64,000 bases of DNA from Methylobacillus flagellatus_A (GTDB lineage Bacteria; Pseudomonadota; Gammaproteobacteria; Burkholderiales; Methylophilaceae): the NCBI RefSeq assembly GCF_031344055.1, contig NZ_JADBEN010000001.1; one strand, given 5' to 3'. The notes under the pieces are model-generated. The model was not told the DNA's origin. It worked only from the letters and a program-made list of their open reading frames with translations, and did no database searches. The position numbers and the translations under genes are program-made. Below, piece after piece: positions 24,957 to 32,989 of the stretch (position 1 is the stretch's first letter; every line of letters begins with the position of its first letter).

Positions 24957-26284
24957 TGATATTGGCTCCTGGGGCGTGGCAGCTCTAGATGTTCGCGCAG
25001 TGTGCTGCCCGTATATTCGGTACGGAACAATCCGCGGCGCTGCAATTCGGGGATGACTTGCTCCACGAACTCGGAGAGGCCGTGGGGAAAAGTGGCGGGC
25101 AGGATATTGAAGCCATCGGCGGCGCCCTGCGTGAACCAGAGCTCCAACTGGTCAGCAATAGTGCTTGCCGTGCCGGTGATGATACGGTGACCGCGCGCGC
25201 CGGCGACCTTCTGGTAAAGCTGGCGTATGGTCAGGTTGTCGCGGCGCGCCAGGTCTACCAGCAGCTGCTGGCGGCTTTGCCAGCCTTCTGTATTGGGGAA
25301 CTCGGGAACCGGGCCATCAATCGAGTATTTGCCGAGGTCGATCTTGCCGAGGAAGGCCGACAATAGCGCAATTCCTACGGCAGGGTCGATGAGAGACTGC
25401 AACTGCTCATATTTTTCCAGCGCTTCTTCTTCTGTACGGCCAATGATGGGCATGACGCCCGGCATGATGCGCAGGCTGTCGGGCGAGCGTCCGTGTCGCG
25501 CCAGCTTATCCTTCAAGCTCTTGTAGAACGCCTGGGCTCCCTCCAGTGATTGCTGCGCGGTGAAGACGATCTCCGCGGTGGCGGCTGCGAGGTTCTGTCC
25601 ATCCTCCGACGACCCGGCCTGGACAATGACAGGATAGCCCTGCACCGGCCTGGCTGACTGCAGCGGGCCGGACACGGAGAAATATGTGCCCTTGTGGTTG
25701 AGGAAGTGCAATTTGTCCGGGTCGAAGAAATTACCCGACGCCTTGTCGAATAAATAGGGCTCGTCGTCCCAGCTATCCCACAAGCCCTTCACCACATCGA
25801 CATATTCCCGGGCGCGTTCATAGCGCTCGGTATGGGGAATCTGCGTGCTTAGGCTGAAATTGTTCGCCTCGAAATCGGTGCCCGACGTCACCAGGTTCCA
25901 ACCCGCGCGGCCCTGGCTGATATGGTCGAGCGAGGCAAACAGGCGGGCCAGGTGGTAGGGTTGCAGGTAGCTGGTGGAGACGGTGCTGATGAGGCCGATT
26001 TTCTCGGTGCTGCCAGCGATGGCGGACAACAGCGTCAGGGGTTCCCAGAAATAGGTCACGGCGCCTTTGGCGAGCAAGCGCTTGTCTATTTGCGGCAAGC
26101 CTAGCGAGTCGGCAAAAAAGATGGCGTCGAATTTCCCCTGTTCCGCAATCTTTGCCAGGTTCTTGAGGTGGGTGAGGCTGGTAGCGTCGGCTGGGTTGAC
26201 GTCCGGGTGCCGCCAGGCGGCCAGGTGGTGCCCTACGCTCTGCAGGAACGCGCCCAGCTTTATTTGTCTTTTTTGGGTTGCCAT
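24953..26284 (-). CDS. LLM-class flavin-dependent monooxygenase (NtaA/SnaA/DszA type)
   Basis: A 443-aa luciferase-like protein from ATG 26284, with AAGGA upstream; the frame is open further up but not family-like. Diagnostic segments are IKLGAFLQSVGHHLAAWRHP, AIFFADSLGLP, FEPLTLLSAIAG-like WEPLTLLSA, GRAGWNLVTSGTDFEANNF, and VIVQAGSSEDGQNLAA. Members use reduced FMN supplied by a reductase to oxidise chelators, sulfur heterocycles or alkanesulfonates or sulfides. No flavin reductase is adjacent. It heads the operon with MFS and receptor 1 and is divergent from the TetR gene. Confidence 0.92.
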   Translation of the reverse strand: MATQKRQIKLGAFLQSVGHHLAAWRHPDVNPADATSLTHLKNLAKIAEQGKFDAIFFADSLGLPQIDKRLLAKGAVTYFWEPLTLLSAIAGSTEKIGLISTVSTSYLQPYHLARLFASLDHISQGRAGWNLVTSGTDFEANNFSLSTQIPHTERYERAREYVDVVKGLWDSWDDEPYLFDKASGNFFDPDKLHFLNHKGTYFSVSGPLQSARPVQGYPVIVQAGSSEDGQNLAAATAEIVFTAQQSLEGAQAFYKSLKDKLARHGRSPDSLRIMPGVMPIIGRTEEEALEKYEQLQSLIDPAVGIALLSAFLGKIDLGKYSIDGPVPEFPNTEGWQSRQQLLVDLARRDNLTIRQLYQKVAGARGHRIITGTASTIADQLELWFTQGAADGFNILPATFPHGLSEFVEQVIPELQRRGLFRTEYTGSTLREHLELPRPRSQYQ

Positions 26285-26304
26285 ATTGTCCTTGTGTACT
26301 TCCA

Positions 26305-26344
26305 GGCTGCTGCTGGCGCGAGATGTTTCGCGCCAGCAGCAGCC
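26305..26344 (-). other. Very stable 17-bp hairpin in the monooxygenase mRNA leader
   Basis: Positions 26305-26321 and 26328-26344 are perfect 17-base inverted repeats (GGCTGCTGCTGGCGCGA and its complement) around a 6-base spacer. The structure ends 20 bases before the monooxygenase start on the transcript and is not followed by a U-run. It may stabilise the mRNA, act with a downstream element in attenuation, or be a protein site in DNA. Confidence 0.6.
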
Positions 26345-26359
26345 ATAAAAAGGTTGCAA

Positions 26360-26385
26360 TTAAGTGAACGGTAACGTTTACTTAA
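26360..26385. promoter_or_regulatory. Palindromic operator candidate for the TetR regulator
   Basis: Half-sites TTAAGTGAACG (26360-26370) and CGTTTACTTAA (26375-26385) match in 10 of 11 positions around GTAA. The site is in the divergent region between the LLM and TetR genes, 76 bases from the former and 162 from the latter start. Position and symmetry fit a TetR-family operator repressing the divergent promoters. Confidence 0.6.
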
Positions 26386-26546
26386 TGGAGGCAATCTAAC
26401 CGATCTTTTTTAGAATGAAAAATACTTATTTGAAATATTGATATTCTTTTTTCGAATAAATGGAGGCGGCAGGTAAAAAGCAGGGGTGATGCAAGAGTGG
26501 CATAATGCATGCCTTGCCAATTGCAAACTCATTTGAATGGAGCAGG

Positions 26547-27188
26547 ATGAATAGCAAAACCATCGTTGGCAGACCTACCAAGGAAGTTTCAGAGCAGCTT
26601 GCCCAGCATATCCTCGACGTGGCGGCCGAGTCTTTTCGGGAGAAAGGCCTGCAAGGCGCCAGCATCGAGGGCATTGCAAAAGCGGCGGGTGTCTCCAAGC
26701 TGACAATCTATCGCCAGTTTTCCAATAAAAATACCTTGTTCATGGCGGTGATCAACAAGTATGTCGTGCAGTACATAGCCGCGTTGACTGCGGCTATCAA
26801 TACCAGCAGGCCGCCCAGGCAAGCGCTGTTCGACATAGGCTGTGTCATGGCTGAGCAATGGTTTAACCGCGACAACATGAAGTTCAGCCGCATGGTGGTG
26901 TCGGAGGTCGACCGTGTGGAAGGATTGTCCAGCCTGGTAGACCAGGTGACGAACCAGGCGCGCATGCCGATAGAGCGCTATTTCGAGCAGCTCAGGGAGA
27001 AAGGGTTGGTACGCTTTTCCGATGTCAGGGCGGTGACCATCCAATTCGTGCAGTTATGTGTTCATGGCCACTATTACCTGCTGCGCGATGAGGCGACCCT
27101 GCCGGGGCCGGAGGCACGGGTTGAGTTGGTCAGGTCTGCGGTCGATCTCTTCGTTCACGGTTATTTTCTGCCCGAAGTCGCCGTATAG
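26547..27188 (+). CDS. TetR/AcrR family transcriptional regulator
   Basis: A 213-aa regulator from ATG 26547 (GGAGCAGG upstream). The N-terminal helix-turn-helix is AHILDVAAESFREKGLQGAS (~18-37) then IEGIAKAAGVSKLTIYRQFSNK, typical TetR. The C-terminal ligand domain resembles AefR-like C domains (MKFSRMVVSEVDRVEG, QFVQLCVHGHYYLLR). It lies divergent to the LLM-MFS-receptor operon and convergent with receptor 2, and most likely controls both through the palindrome at 26360-26385. Confidence 0.9.
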   Translation: MNSKTIVGRPTKEVSEQLAQHILDVAAESFREKGLQGASIEGIAKAAGVSKLTIYRQFSNKNTLFMAVINKYVVQYIAALTAAINTSRPPRQALFDIGCVMAEQWFNRDNMKFSRMVVSEVDRVEGLSSLVDQVTNQARMPIERYFEQLREKGLVRFSDVRAVTIQFVQLCVHGHYYLLRDEATLPGPEARVELVRSAVDLFVHGYFLPEVAV

Positions 27189-27278
27189 CCGAAGCGGCCA
27201 AGCGCGGCCATCACCGCTCAAGTGGCACGAGGCACCCACACCACAGAGGAGCATTGCCAGCCATGCCAAGAGTCGCCA

Positions 27279-27370
27279 ACAAAATCCAGCGAAGCGGTTC
27301 TGGCTAGGTGCTGCCGCAGACAGTACAAGCGGCACGATAAGGCAGGGCAACAACGCCAGAAGAATTTTGT
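27279..27370 (-). repeat. REP-like palindromic repeat, copy 1
   Basis: A 92-bp unit with inverted ends (ACAAAAT...ATTTTGT) lying between the TetR gene and receptor 2 stop codons. It matches a second copy at 39492-39584 in opposite orientation, including an identical 21-base block (27339-27359 here). It contains no gene; the position between convergent genes suits a REP/BIME-like element. The flanking 27189-27278 holds nothing I recognise. Confidence 0.7.
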
Positions 27371-27378
27371 CGGCGGCT

Positions 27379-29787
27379 CTAAAAGTCGTAGCGCAGGCTG
27401 GCGCCAATGGTGCGTGGCTGACCGGCCGAGCCGACATAGAGGTTGCTGCCCGCATTTGTGACGCCGAGGAAATAGCGCTTGTCCAATAAATTCTTGGCCC
27501 ATAGCGACAAATCCCAGCGGTGCTTGCCGCTGGTTACCCGCAAGCCGGTGCTGAAGTTGAGGATGCCGTATCCTGCAATCTTCGAGTATTCCGAGTTGTT
27601 GACGTCGCCATAGTTTTCGGAGCGCCAGCTGTATTGCGCATTTGCGTAGTGCTCAAGGTTGTCGCCCGGGTTCCAGCGCAGGTGGGCGGTGGTGCTGAAT
27701 GCCCAGCGCGATGCGCCGTTCACCCGGTTGCCCGCGATGCTGCGCGTGCCTTTGCCGTAACCGCTGTCGCTGGTGCCGCCGGGGCCGTTGAATTCCTCGG
27801 CCGGGGTGGGGGCGGTGCCGCGGTCAAAGCTGGCGTCGGTGTAGGCGCCGCTCAGGCTGAGGCTGAGGTGCTGGTTGACCCGGGCACGCAAATCCAGCTC
27901 CGCCCCCTTGCTGGTAATGTCGCCTACATTGGTGAGCAACGCGGTATAGGTACCGTTGATGGCGGTCCCGGTAATGGTTTGGTAATCCTTGACCTTGGTC
28001 AGGAATATGCTGGCATTGGCGACCAGGCGCTGGTCCAGCCAGCTCGACTTGATGCCGAGTTCGATGTTGTTGGCTTTTTCCGGGTCTATATTCAAGGCAT
28101 CCGTGCCCAGTACCGCGCCAGGCGAAGCCACGCCATTGGTGTTGAAGCCGCCGGATTTCTCGCTGGATGAGTAGGTGGCGTAGCCAAGCACGCGGTCATT
28201 CAGCCAGTAGCTTGCGGTCAGCAGGCTGGAAAGGCTTTCATCCTTCTGGCGTTGCACGCCGGTATCGTAATGATCGAGCAAGGGAGAGAGGATCGGCGGC
28301 AGCGGGGTAATCTGGTTTTGCACCACTCTCGCTTCTTTTTTCTCCACGGTGGCGCGCAGGCCCGCGGTCAGGTCGAGTTTTTCCGTCAGGTGCCAGGTGC
28401 CTTGGCCGAAAAGCGCATAACTGTGGGTCTTGGCGTAGCCGGAACCGGAAAAGGCCGAATTGTCTGGGTAGATGGTGGTCAGCGCGAAAGCGTCCGGTCC
28501 GGTGATGTACTGCTCGTGATTGGAAATGTCCTGATAGTAGTAATAAGCGCCCGCCACATAGTCGAACACGTCGCTCAGGGGCGAGGCCAGGCGTATTTCC
28601 TGCGAATATTGCTTGTGGCGGGCATCGACGCCGCCGTTGACCGCAAACAGGTCGGTGCGGTCGAGGTCGTTGTCTGGCTTGAATTGCCATTGCCGCCAGG
28701 CGGTGATCGAGGTGAGGGTGTAGCCGTTGAAATGCCAGTTGGCCTCTGCCGAAAGGGCATCCTGGCTGGTGCGGGTGCGCTGCCTGCCGTCCAATGTGAC
28801 CTTGTAGTCCTTGGGGTCGTAGGCGCGATTGGATGCGCCCTGGCCGTTGGCGTGGGTGATGGCGTCGGTGGCGTTGGAGCCTGGAGTGCCGGCAGGCGTA
28901 CTATGAGAGTAATCTGGTCGCAGAATTGGTTGTAATGTATCTGGATCAAAACCGTCAAAAATGAAAGTGGTAGGATTGGGCGTCCACGGACCACGGCTAT
29001 AAGGCACCAGGGTACCGGTGCTGGAATCTTCCTCGTTGTGCTCGGCAATCAGGCGCAGGTCGAACGACTCGCTGGGTTGCAGCAGCAATTGGCCGCGTGC
29101 GCCGGTGCGGTTGATCTCGTTGAGGTTCTTGCCGTCGTAGGTGTTCTTCACCCAGCCGTCGTCATGGGTTTTGTAGGCGGCGATGCGAAAGGCCGCGATC
29201 TCGTTGATCGGTTGGTTGAGCATGACCTTGTATTGCTCGAAGTCGCGCGACCCATAACTCACTTCCGCCGAATATTCCGGCTTGAAAACCGGCTTGCGGG
29301 TGGTGATGTTGAGCACGCCGGCGGTGGTGTTCTTGCCGAACAGCGTGCCCTGCGGTCCACGCAGCAGTTCGGCCTGCTCGATATCCAGCAGGTCGAACAC
29401 GGCCAGGCCGGGTCGGCCGAGGAATACGTTGTCGAGATAAATGCCGGCGCTGCCTTCCAGCCCCTCGTTGGCCGGGTTGTTGCCTATGCCGCGGATGGCG
29501 ATGCTGGACTGGCGCGGATGCAGGAATTGCGCCGTGAGGCTGGGCATGAGCTGCGGCAGGTCCTGCAATTGGTAGATCCTGCTGGCTTCCAGCTGTTCGC
29601 CCTTGACCACGGATACGGTCGCGGGGACGTCCTGTTCCTTCTCCAGGCGCCGCCTGGCAGTCACGCTGTTGGCGTCGAGTTCCTGGATTTGCTCGGTGTC
29701 GGCGGAAGGCAATTCATCATGGGCATGGCTGGGGCTGGATGTGGCGATGAGGGCGAGCATGCTGCCGCCCATGATGCTGTACTTCAA
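27379..29787 (-). CDS. TonB-dependent receptor (copy 2 of the locus)
   Basis: An 802-aa outer-membrane transporter, paralogue of the 21215-23539 receptor: both share plug sequence EKEQDVPA...SVVKGEQLEA, RGIGNN(T/P)ANEGLEGS and the barrel end RTIGASLRYDF. Signal peptide is MKYSIMGGSMLALIATSSPSHA. Relative to copy 1 it carries an extra ~30-residue stretch in an extracellular-loop position around residues 270-310 (rich in Pro, Thr, Asn), which could alter ligand choice. It is transcribed towards the TetR gene with its own upstream region; no copy of the TetR palindrome was seen there. Confidence 0.9.
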   Translation of the reverse strand: MKYSIMGGSMLALIATSSPSHAHDELPSADTEQIQELDANSVTARRRLEKEQDVPATVSVVKGEQLEASRIYQLQDLPQLMPSLTAQFLHPRQSSIAIRGIGNNPANEGLEGSAGIYLDNVFLGRPGLAVFDLLDIEQAELLRGPQGTLFGKNTTAGVLNITTRKPVFKPEYSAEVSYGSRDFEQYKVMLNQPINEIAAFRIAAYKTHDDGWVKNTYDGKNLNEINRTGARGQLLLQPSESFDLRLIAEHNEEDSSTGTLVPYSRGPWTPNPTTFIFDGFDPDTLQPILRPDYSHSTPAGTPGSNATDAITHANGQGASNRAYDPKDYKVTLDGRQRTRTSQDALSAEANWHFNGYTLTSITAWRQWQFKPDNDLDRTDLFAVNGGVDARHKQYSQEIRLASPLSDVFDYVAGAYYYYQDISNHEQYITGPDAFALTTIYPDNSAFSGSGYAKTHSYALFGQGTWHLTEKLDLTAGLRATVEKKEARVVQNQITPLPPILSPLLDHYDTGVQRQKDESLSSLLTASYWLNDRVLGYATYSSSEKSGGFNTNGVASPGAVLGTDALNIDPEKANNIELGIKSSWLDQRLVANASIFLTKVKDYQTITGTAINGTYTALLTNVGDITSKGAELDLRARVNQHLSLSLSGAYTDASFDRGTAPTPAEEFNGPGGTSDSGYGKGTRSIAGNRVNGASRWAFSTTAHLRWNPGDNLEHYANAQYSWRSENYGDVNNSEYSKIAGYGILNFSTGLRVTSGKHRWDLSLWAKNLLDKRYFLGVTNAGSNLYVGSAGQPRTIGASLRYDF

Positions 29788-29905
29788 GACTGGAACTCCC
29801 TTGTGAGGTTGGCAGGATCGCCATCTCGTTAATGACCACTGTATGACTTATTTTGATGATTTTTTACGTATTTTATATCTAAATGCCGGTACTTGATGCC
29901 AGGCG

Positions 29906-29933
29906 CTTGAAATTTGTTAAGCAGTCCTTATAT
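29906..29933 (+). promoter_or_regulatory. Sigma-32-like heat-shock promoter of htpG
   Basis: CTTGAAA (29906-29912), a 13-base spacer, and CCTTATAT (29926-29933) match the sigma-32 pattern CTTGAAA / CCCCATNT closely. It lies about 40 bases upstream of the htpG start. Confidence 0.7.
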
Positions 29934-29974
29934 AGGGAGCATTGTCGTTCAACTGCATAACGGGAGTTAGCAAG

Positions 29975-31861
29975 ATGTCCACAGAGACACTACAAAAGGA
30001 AACGCTGGGTTTCCAGGCCGAAGTCAAACAGCTGTTGCAATTGATGATCCATTCGCTCTACAGCAACAAGGAAATCGTATTGCGCGAGCTGATTTCCAAC
30101 GCCAGCGACGCCGCGGACAAGCTGCGGTTCGAGGCGCTGGCGGATAACAGCCTGTACGGCAATGACAGCGACCTCAAGATCCGCGTCAGCTTTGACAAGG
30201 AAGCGCGCACCGTCACCATTTCCGACAACGGGATCGGCATGAGCCGCGAGGAAGTGATCCGCAATATCGGCACCATTGCCAAGTCCGGCACCAAGGAATT
30301 CTTCCAGTCCCTCACCGGCGACCAGGCCAAGGACGCCAACCTGATCGGTCAGTTCGGCGTCGGCTTCTATTCCGCGTTCATCATTGCGAGCAAAGTGACC
30401 CTGACCACCCGCCGTGCTGGCAGCGACGAGGCCGTGCGCTGGGAGTCGAGCGGCGAGGGCGACTACACGCTGGAGCCTGCCGACAAGGAAAGCCGCGGCA
30501 CCGACATCGTCCTGCACCTGCGCGAGGGCGAAGACGAGTTCCTCAATGACTGGAAGCTCAAGTCCATCATCCGCAAGTACTCGGATCACATCACCTTGCC
30601 CATCGTCATGAAGAAGTCCGAGTGGAAGGACGGCGAGCAAGTGGCCACCGATGAGGACGAAACCGTGAACAAGGCTTCCGCCTTGTGGGCGCGCAGCAAA
30701 GGCGATATTTCCGAAGAGGAGTACCAGGAGTTCTACAAGCATGTCTCGCACGATTTCGAGAATCCGCTGACCTGGAGCCACAACCGCGTGGAGGGCAAGC
30801 AGGAATACATTTCCCTGCTCTATATCCCGTCCAAGGCGCCGTTCGACCTCTATGACCGCGAACGCCAGCACGGCATCAAGCTCTACGTGAAGCGCGTGTT
30901 CATCATGGACGATGCCGAGCAGCTGATGCCGCAATACCTGCGCTTCGTGCGCGGCGTGATCGACAGCGCCGACCTGCCGCTCAACGTCTCGCGCGAAATC
31001 CTGCAGCATTCCAAGGACATCGACGCGATCAAGACCGGTTCCGTGAAACGCGTACTCGGCCTGCTGGAAGATCTGGCGGAGAACAAGCCGGAAGAATATG
31101 CCAAATTCTGGAACGAGTTCGGCCGCGTGCTGAAAGAAGGCCCGGGCGAGGACTTCGCCAACAAGGAAAGGATCGCCGGCCTGCTGCGCTTTGCCAGCAC
31201 CCATGCCGATACCGACGCGCAGGTGGTTTCCTTCAAGGACTACATCGGCCGCATGAAGGAAGGCCAGGAAGCCATTTACTACATCACCGCAGATAGTTTT
31301 GCCGCGGCCCAGCATAGCCCGCACCTGGAAATCTTCCGCAAGAAAGGCATTGAGGTGTTGCTGTTGTCCGACCGGGTCGATGAATGGCTATTGGGCAGCC
31401 TTACCGAGTTCGATGGCAAGAAGCTGCAATCCGTGGCCAAGGGCGACCTGGACTTGGGTAAGCTGGAAGACGAAGCCGAGAAGGAGCAGCAGAAGAAGGT
31501 CGAGGACGAATACAAGTCCCTGGTCGAGCGTATCCAGTCCACATTGGGCGACAGCGTGAAGGAGGTCCGCGTCACGCACCGCCTCACCGATTCCCCGGCC
31601 TGCCTGGTGGCGGGAGAGAACGACCTATCGGGCAACCTCGAGCGCCTGCTCAAGGCCGCAGGCCAGAAAACGCCGGGCAGCAAGCCTATCCTGGAGATCA
31701 ACCCGGATCACGGCATCGTGCAGCGCCTGAAGGCGGTGACGGACGACGCCAAATTTGCAGACTGGGCTCATCTCCTGTTTGACCAGGCTTTGCTGGCGGA
31801 AGGCGGCCAACTGGAAGACCCGGCCGCCTTCGTGCGTCGCGTGAACGCCATGCTGGCCTGA
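29975..31861 (+). CDS. htpG: Chaperone HtpG (Hsp90)
   Basis: A 628-aa ATP-dependent chaperone starting MSTETLQKETLGFQAEVKQL at ATG 29975 after CGGGAG; upstream in-frame residues from 29942 are not family-like. The GHKL ATPase domain includes LYSNKEIVLRELISNASDA, DNGIGM, and GQFGVGFYSAF; the middle domain carries LYVKRVFIMDD and LPLNVSREILQ, and the C-terminal dimer domain follows. A heat-shock promoter precedes it and a strong terminator follows. Confidence 0.98.
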   Translation: MSTETLQKETLGFQAEVKQLLQLMIHSLYSNKEIVLRELISNASDAADKLRFEALADNSLYGNDSDLKIRVSFDKEARTVTISDNGIGMSREEVIRNIGTIAKSGTKEFFQSLTGDQAKDANLIGQFGVGFYSAFIIASKVTLTTRRAGSDEAVRWESSGEGDYTLEPADKESRGTDIVLHLREGEDEFLNDWKLKSIIRKYSDHITLPIVMKKSEWKDGEQVATDEDETVNKASALWARSKGDISEEEYQEFYKHVSHDFENPLTWSHNRVEGKQEYISLLYIPSKAPFDLYDRERQHGIKLYVKRVFIMDDAEQLMPQYLRFVRGVIDSADLPLNVSREILQHSKDIDAIKTGSVKRVLGLLEDLAENKPEEYAKFWNEFGRVLKEGPGEDFANKERIAGLLRFASTHADTDAQVVSFKDYIGRMKEGQEAIYYITADSFAAAQHSPHLEIFRKKGIEVLLLSDRVDEWLLGSLTEFDGKKLQSVAKGDLDLGKLEDEAEKEQQKKVEDEYKSLVERIQSTLGDSVKEVRVTHRLTDSPACLVAGENDLSGNLERLLKAAGQKTPGSKPILEINPDHGIVQRLKAVTDDAKFADWAHLLFDQALLAEGGQLEDPAAFVRRVNAMLA

Positions 31862-31912
31862 GCGCGGCTACGTTGCTGCCTTGCCGCGCCTGGCTAAAGC
31901 GGCAGGCACTCG

Positions 31913-31950
31913 AAAAACCGCCATTGACGCTTGGTCAATGGCGGTTTTTT
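31913..31950 (+). terminator. Terminator after htpG
   Basis: A 16-base perfect stem (31913-31928 with 31934-31949) and 5-base loop GCTTG, ending in a run of T. The downstream arm overlaps the -35 region of the rpsD paralogue promoter. Confidence 0.9.
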
Positions 31951-31960
31951 ATTGTATAAT
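31931..31960 (+). promoter_or_regulatory. Promoter of the orphan rpsD
   Basis: A perfect -10 TATAAT at 31955-31960 has TTGGTC at 31931-31936 (18-base spacer) as a possible -35. It would start transcription near 31967, leaving a ~170-base leader before rpsD. Confidence 0.5.
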
Positions 31961-31966
31961 CCGCGG

Positions 31967-32137
31967 CTTCGTGTAAAGCCACGAAGGCTTACGCGGAGTT
32001 TGTAGTGTGCAGGTATGCCATGCCTTGCAGGCATGGTGATAGCGTCGAGCTATCCATCCCGAAAATGATTGCCGGGGTGCAGGAAGCTATTTGTCAGGTC
32101 AGCCTGATCAATCCAACTATTGAAGGAGTTTTGAAGA
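31967..32137 (+). promoter_or_regulatory. Structured 5' leader of the orphan rpsD
   Basis: Four consecutive hairpins are visible: CTTCGTG/CACGAAG (31967-31986), CCATGCC/GGCATGG (32018-32036), GATAGC/GCTATC (32038-32054) and TCAGG/CCTGA (32094-32107), followed by GAAGGAG before the ATG. No peptide-coding frame of note is inside. A leader of this length and structure before a lone ribosomal-protein gene suggests translational autoregulation or another RNA-level control. Confidence 0.5.
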
Positions 32138-32755
32138 ATGTCTAGATTCACCGGCCCACGCCTTAAAGTAATGCGCGCACTTGGTATTGATCTGCCTGGC
32201 TTGTCCCGCAAGACCATCGAGGCGCGTCCAACCCCTCCTGGCCAGCATGGCGCCAAGAATACACGCCGCAAGAAGTCCGACTTCGGCGTCAAGCTGCAGG
32301 AAAAGCAAAAGCTGCGCTTCAACTACGGCCTGTCCGAAAAGCAACTGCGCCGCCTGGTGGTAGATGCGCGTAAGGGCAAGTCCCCTACCGGCGAAACACT
32401 GCTGCAACTGCTGGAGCGCCGCCTCGACAACGTCGTGTTCCGCGCTGGCTTCGCACCGACGATTGCCGCTGCACGCCAATTGGTTTCCCACCGTCACGTA
32501 TTGCTGAATGGCAAGTCCGTGAACATCCCGTCCATCCGCTTGCGCGTGGGTGACGAGATTTCCCTGAAGGCCAGCAGCACCAAGCTGCCTATCGTGGTGG
32601 AAACATTGGCTAACCCGCCTTTGATCCGTCCAGAGTGGATCACCTGGGCAGAACAAGCACAGCAAGCCAAGGTTGCCCACTTGCCAGCAGCGGAAGATGT
32701 TCCATTCCCTGTTGACGTTCAACAAGTTGTTGAATACTACGCCAACCGTCTGTAA
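32138..32755 (+). CDS. rpsD: Divergent ribosomal protein S4 paralogue
   Basis: A 205-aa S4-family protein outside the usual rpsM-rpsK-rpsD-rpoA-rplQ cluster. It retains PGQHGAKNTRRKKSDFGVKL-type sequence (PGQHGAK...SDFGVKLQEKQKLR), YGLSEKQLRRL and the S4 RNA-binding core LLQLLERRLDNVVFRAGFA...ARQLVSHRHVLLNGK. The N-terminal ~45 residues have no cysteine, so no zinc knuckle, and start MSRFTGPRLKVMRALGIDLP rather than the canonical form. It has its own promoter, structured leader and terminator. A condition-specific S4 is inferred; if no rpsD lies in the alpha operon, it would be the sole S4. Confidence 0.88.
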   Translation: MSRFTGPRLKVMRALGIDLPGLSRKTIEARPTPPGQHGAKNTRRKKSDFGVKLQEKQKLRFNYGLSEKQLRRLVVDARKGKSPTGETLLQLLERRLDNVVFRAGFAPTIAAARQLVSHRHVLLNGKSVNIPSIRLRVGDEISLKASSTKLPIVVETLANPPLIRPEWITWAEQAQQAKVAHLPAAEDVPFPVDVQQVVEYYANRL

Positions 32756-32771
32756 TTTCTTGACGGAATCG

Positions 32772-32798
32772 AAAAGGCCGCTATCAGCGGCCTTTTTT
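32772..32798 (+). terminator. Terminator after the rpsD paralogue
   Basis: Stem AAAAGGCCGCT / AGCGGCCTTTT with loop ATC followed by TT and GTTTT. The 190 bases after it, up to the Fur-type promoter, are AT-rich and hold no gene I can support. Confidence 0.9.
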
Positions 32799-32892
32799 GT
32801 TTTGTGCGGCAATTTGACGCAGTGCGTATGCATATTATATGCAAGAAATAATAAGAATCGTGCTTAATTAGCTGCTAGAATGCGTATTATTC

Positions 32893-32924
32893 TTGACTGC
32901 ATATATGAGAATAGTTATCATTTT
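32893..32924 (+). promoter_or_regulatory. Promoter overlapped by a Fur-box-like site
   Basis: TTGACT (32893-32898) and TATCAT (32916-32921) are spaced by 17 bases. The sequence GAGAATAGTTATCATTTT (32907-32924) over the -10 resembles the Fur box GATAATGATAATCATTATC. It precedes the small Cys protein and tonB-exbB-exbD, genes classically repressed by Fur-Fe2+. Confidence 0.65.
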
Positions 32925-32989
32925 TCGCTCTTGTTGCAAGGGTAGCCTTGCATCATTGACTGCAACCCCAAACAACGAGCGGGATAACG

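Noticed and set aside
27054..27455. Reverse-strand frame with hydrophobic stretch across the REP-like repeat
   Set aside because: The hydrophobic translation comes from the repeat itself and it runs into both flanking genes; no RBS or family match.
29990..31324. 444-codon open frame antisense to htpG
   Set aside because: Low-complexity His/Leu/Val-rich translation with no start signal; htpG is clear on the other strand.
31861..31912. GC-rich stretch after htpG resembling a third REP copy
   Set aside because: Only short segments resemble the repeat and the ends are absent.
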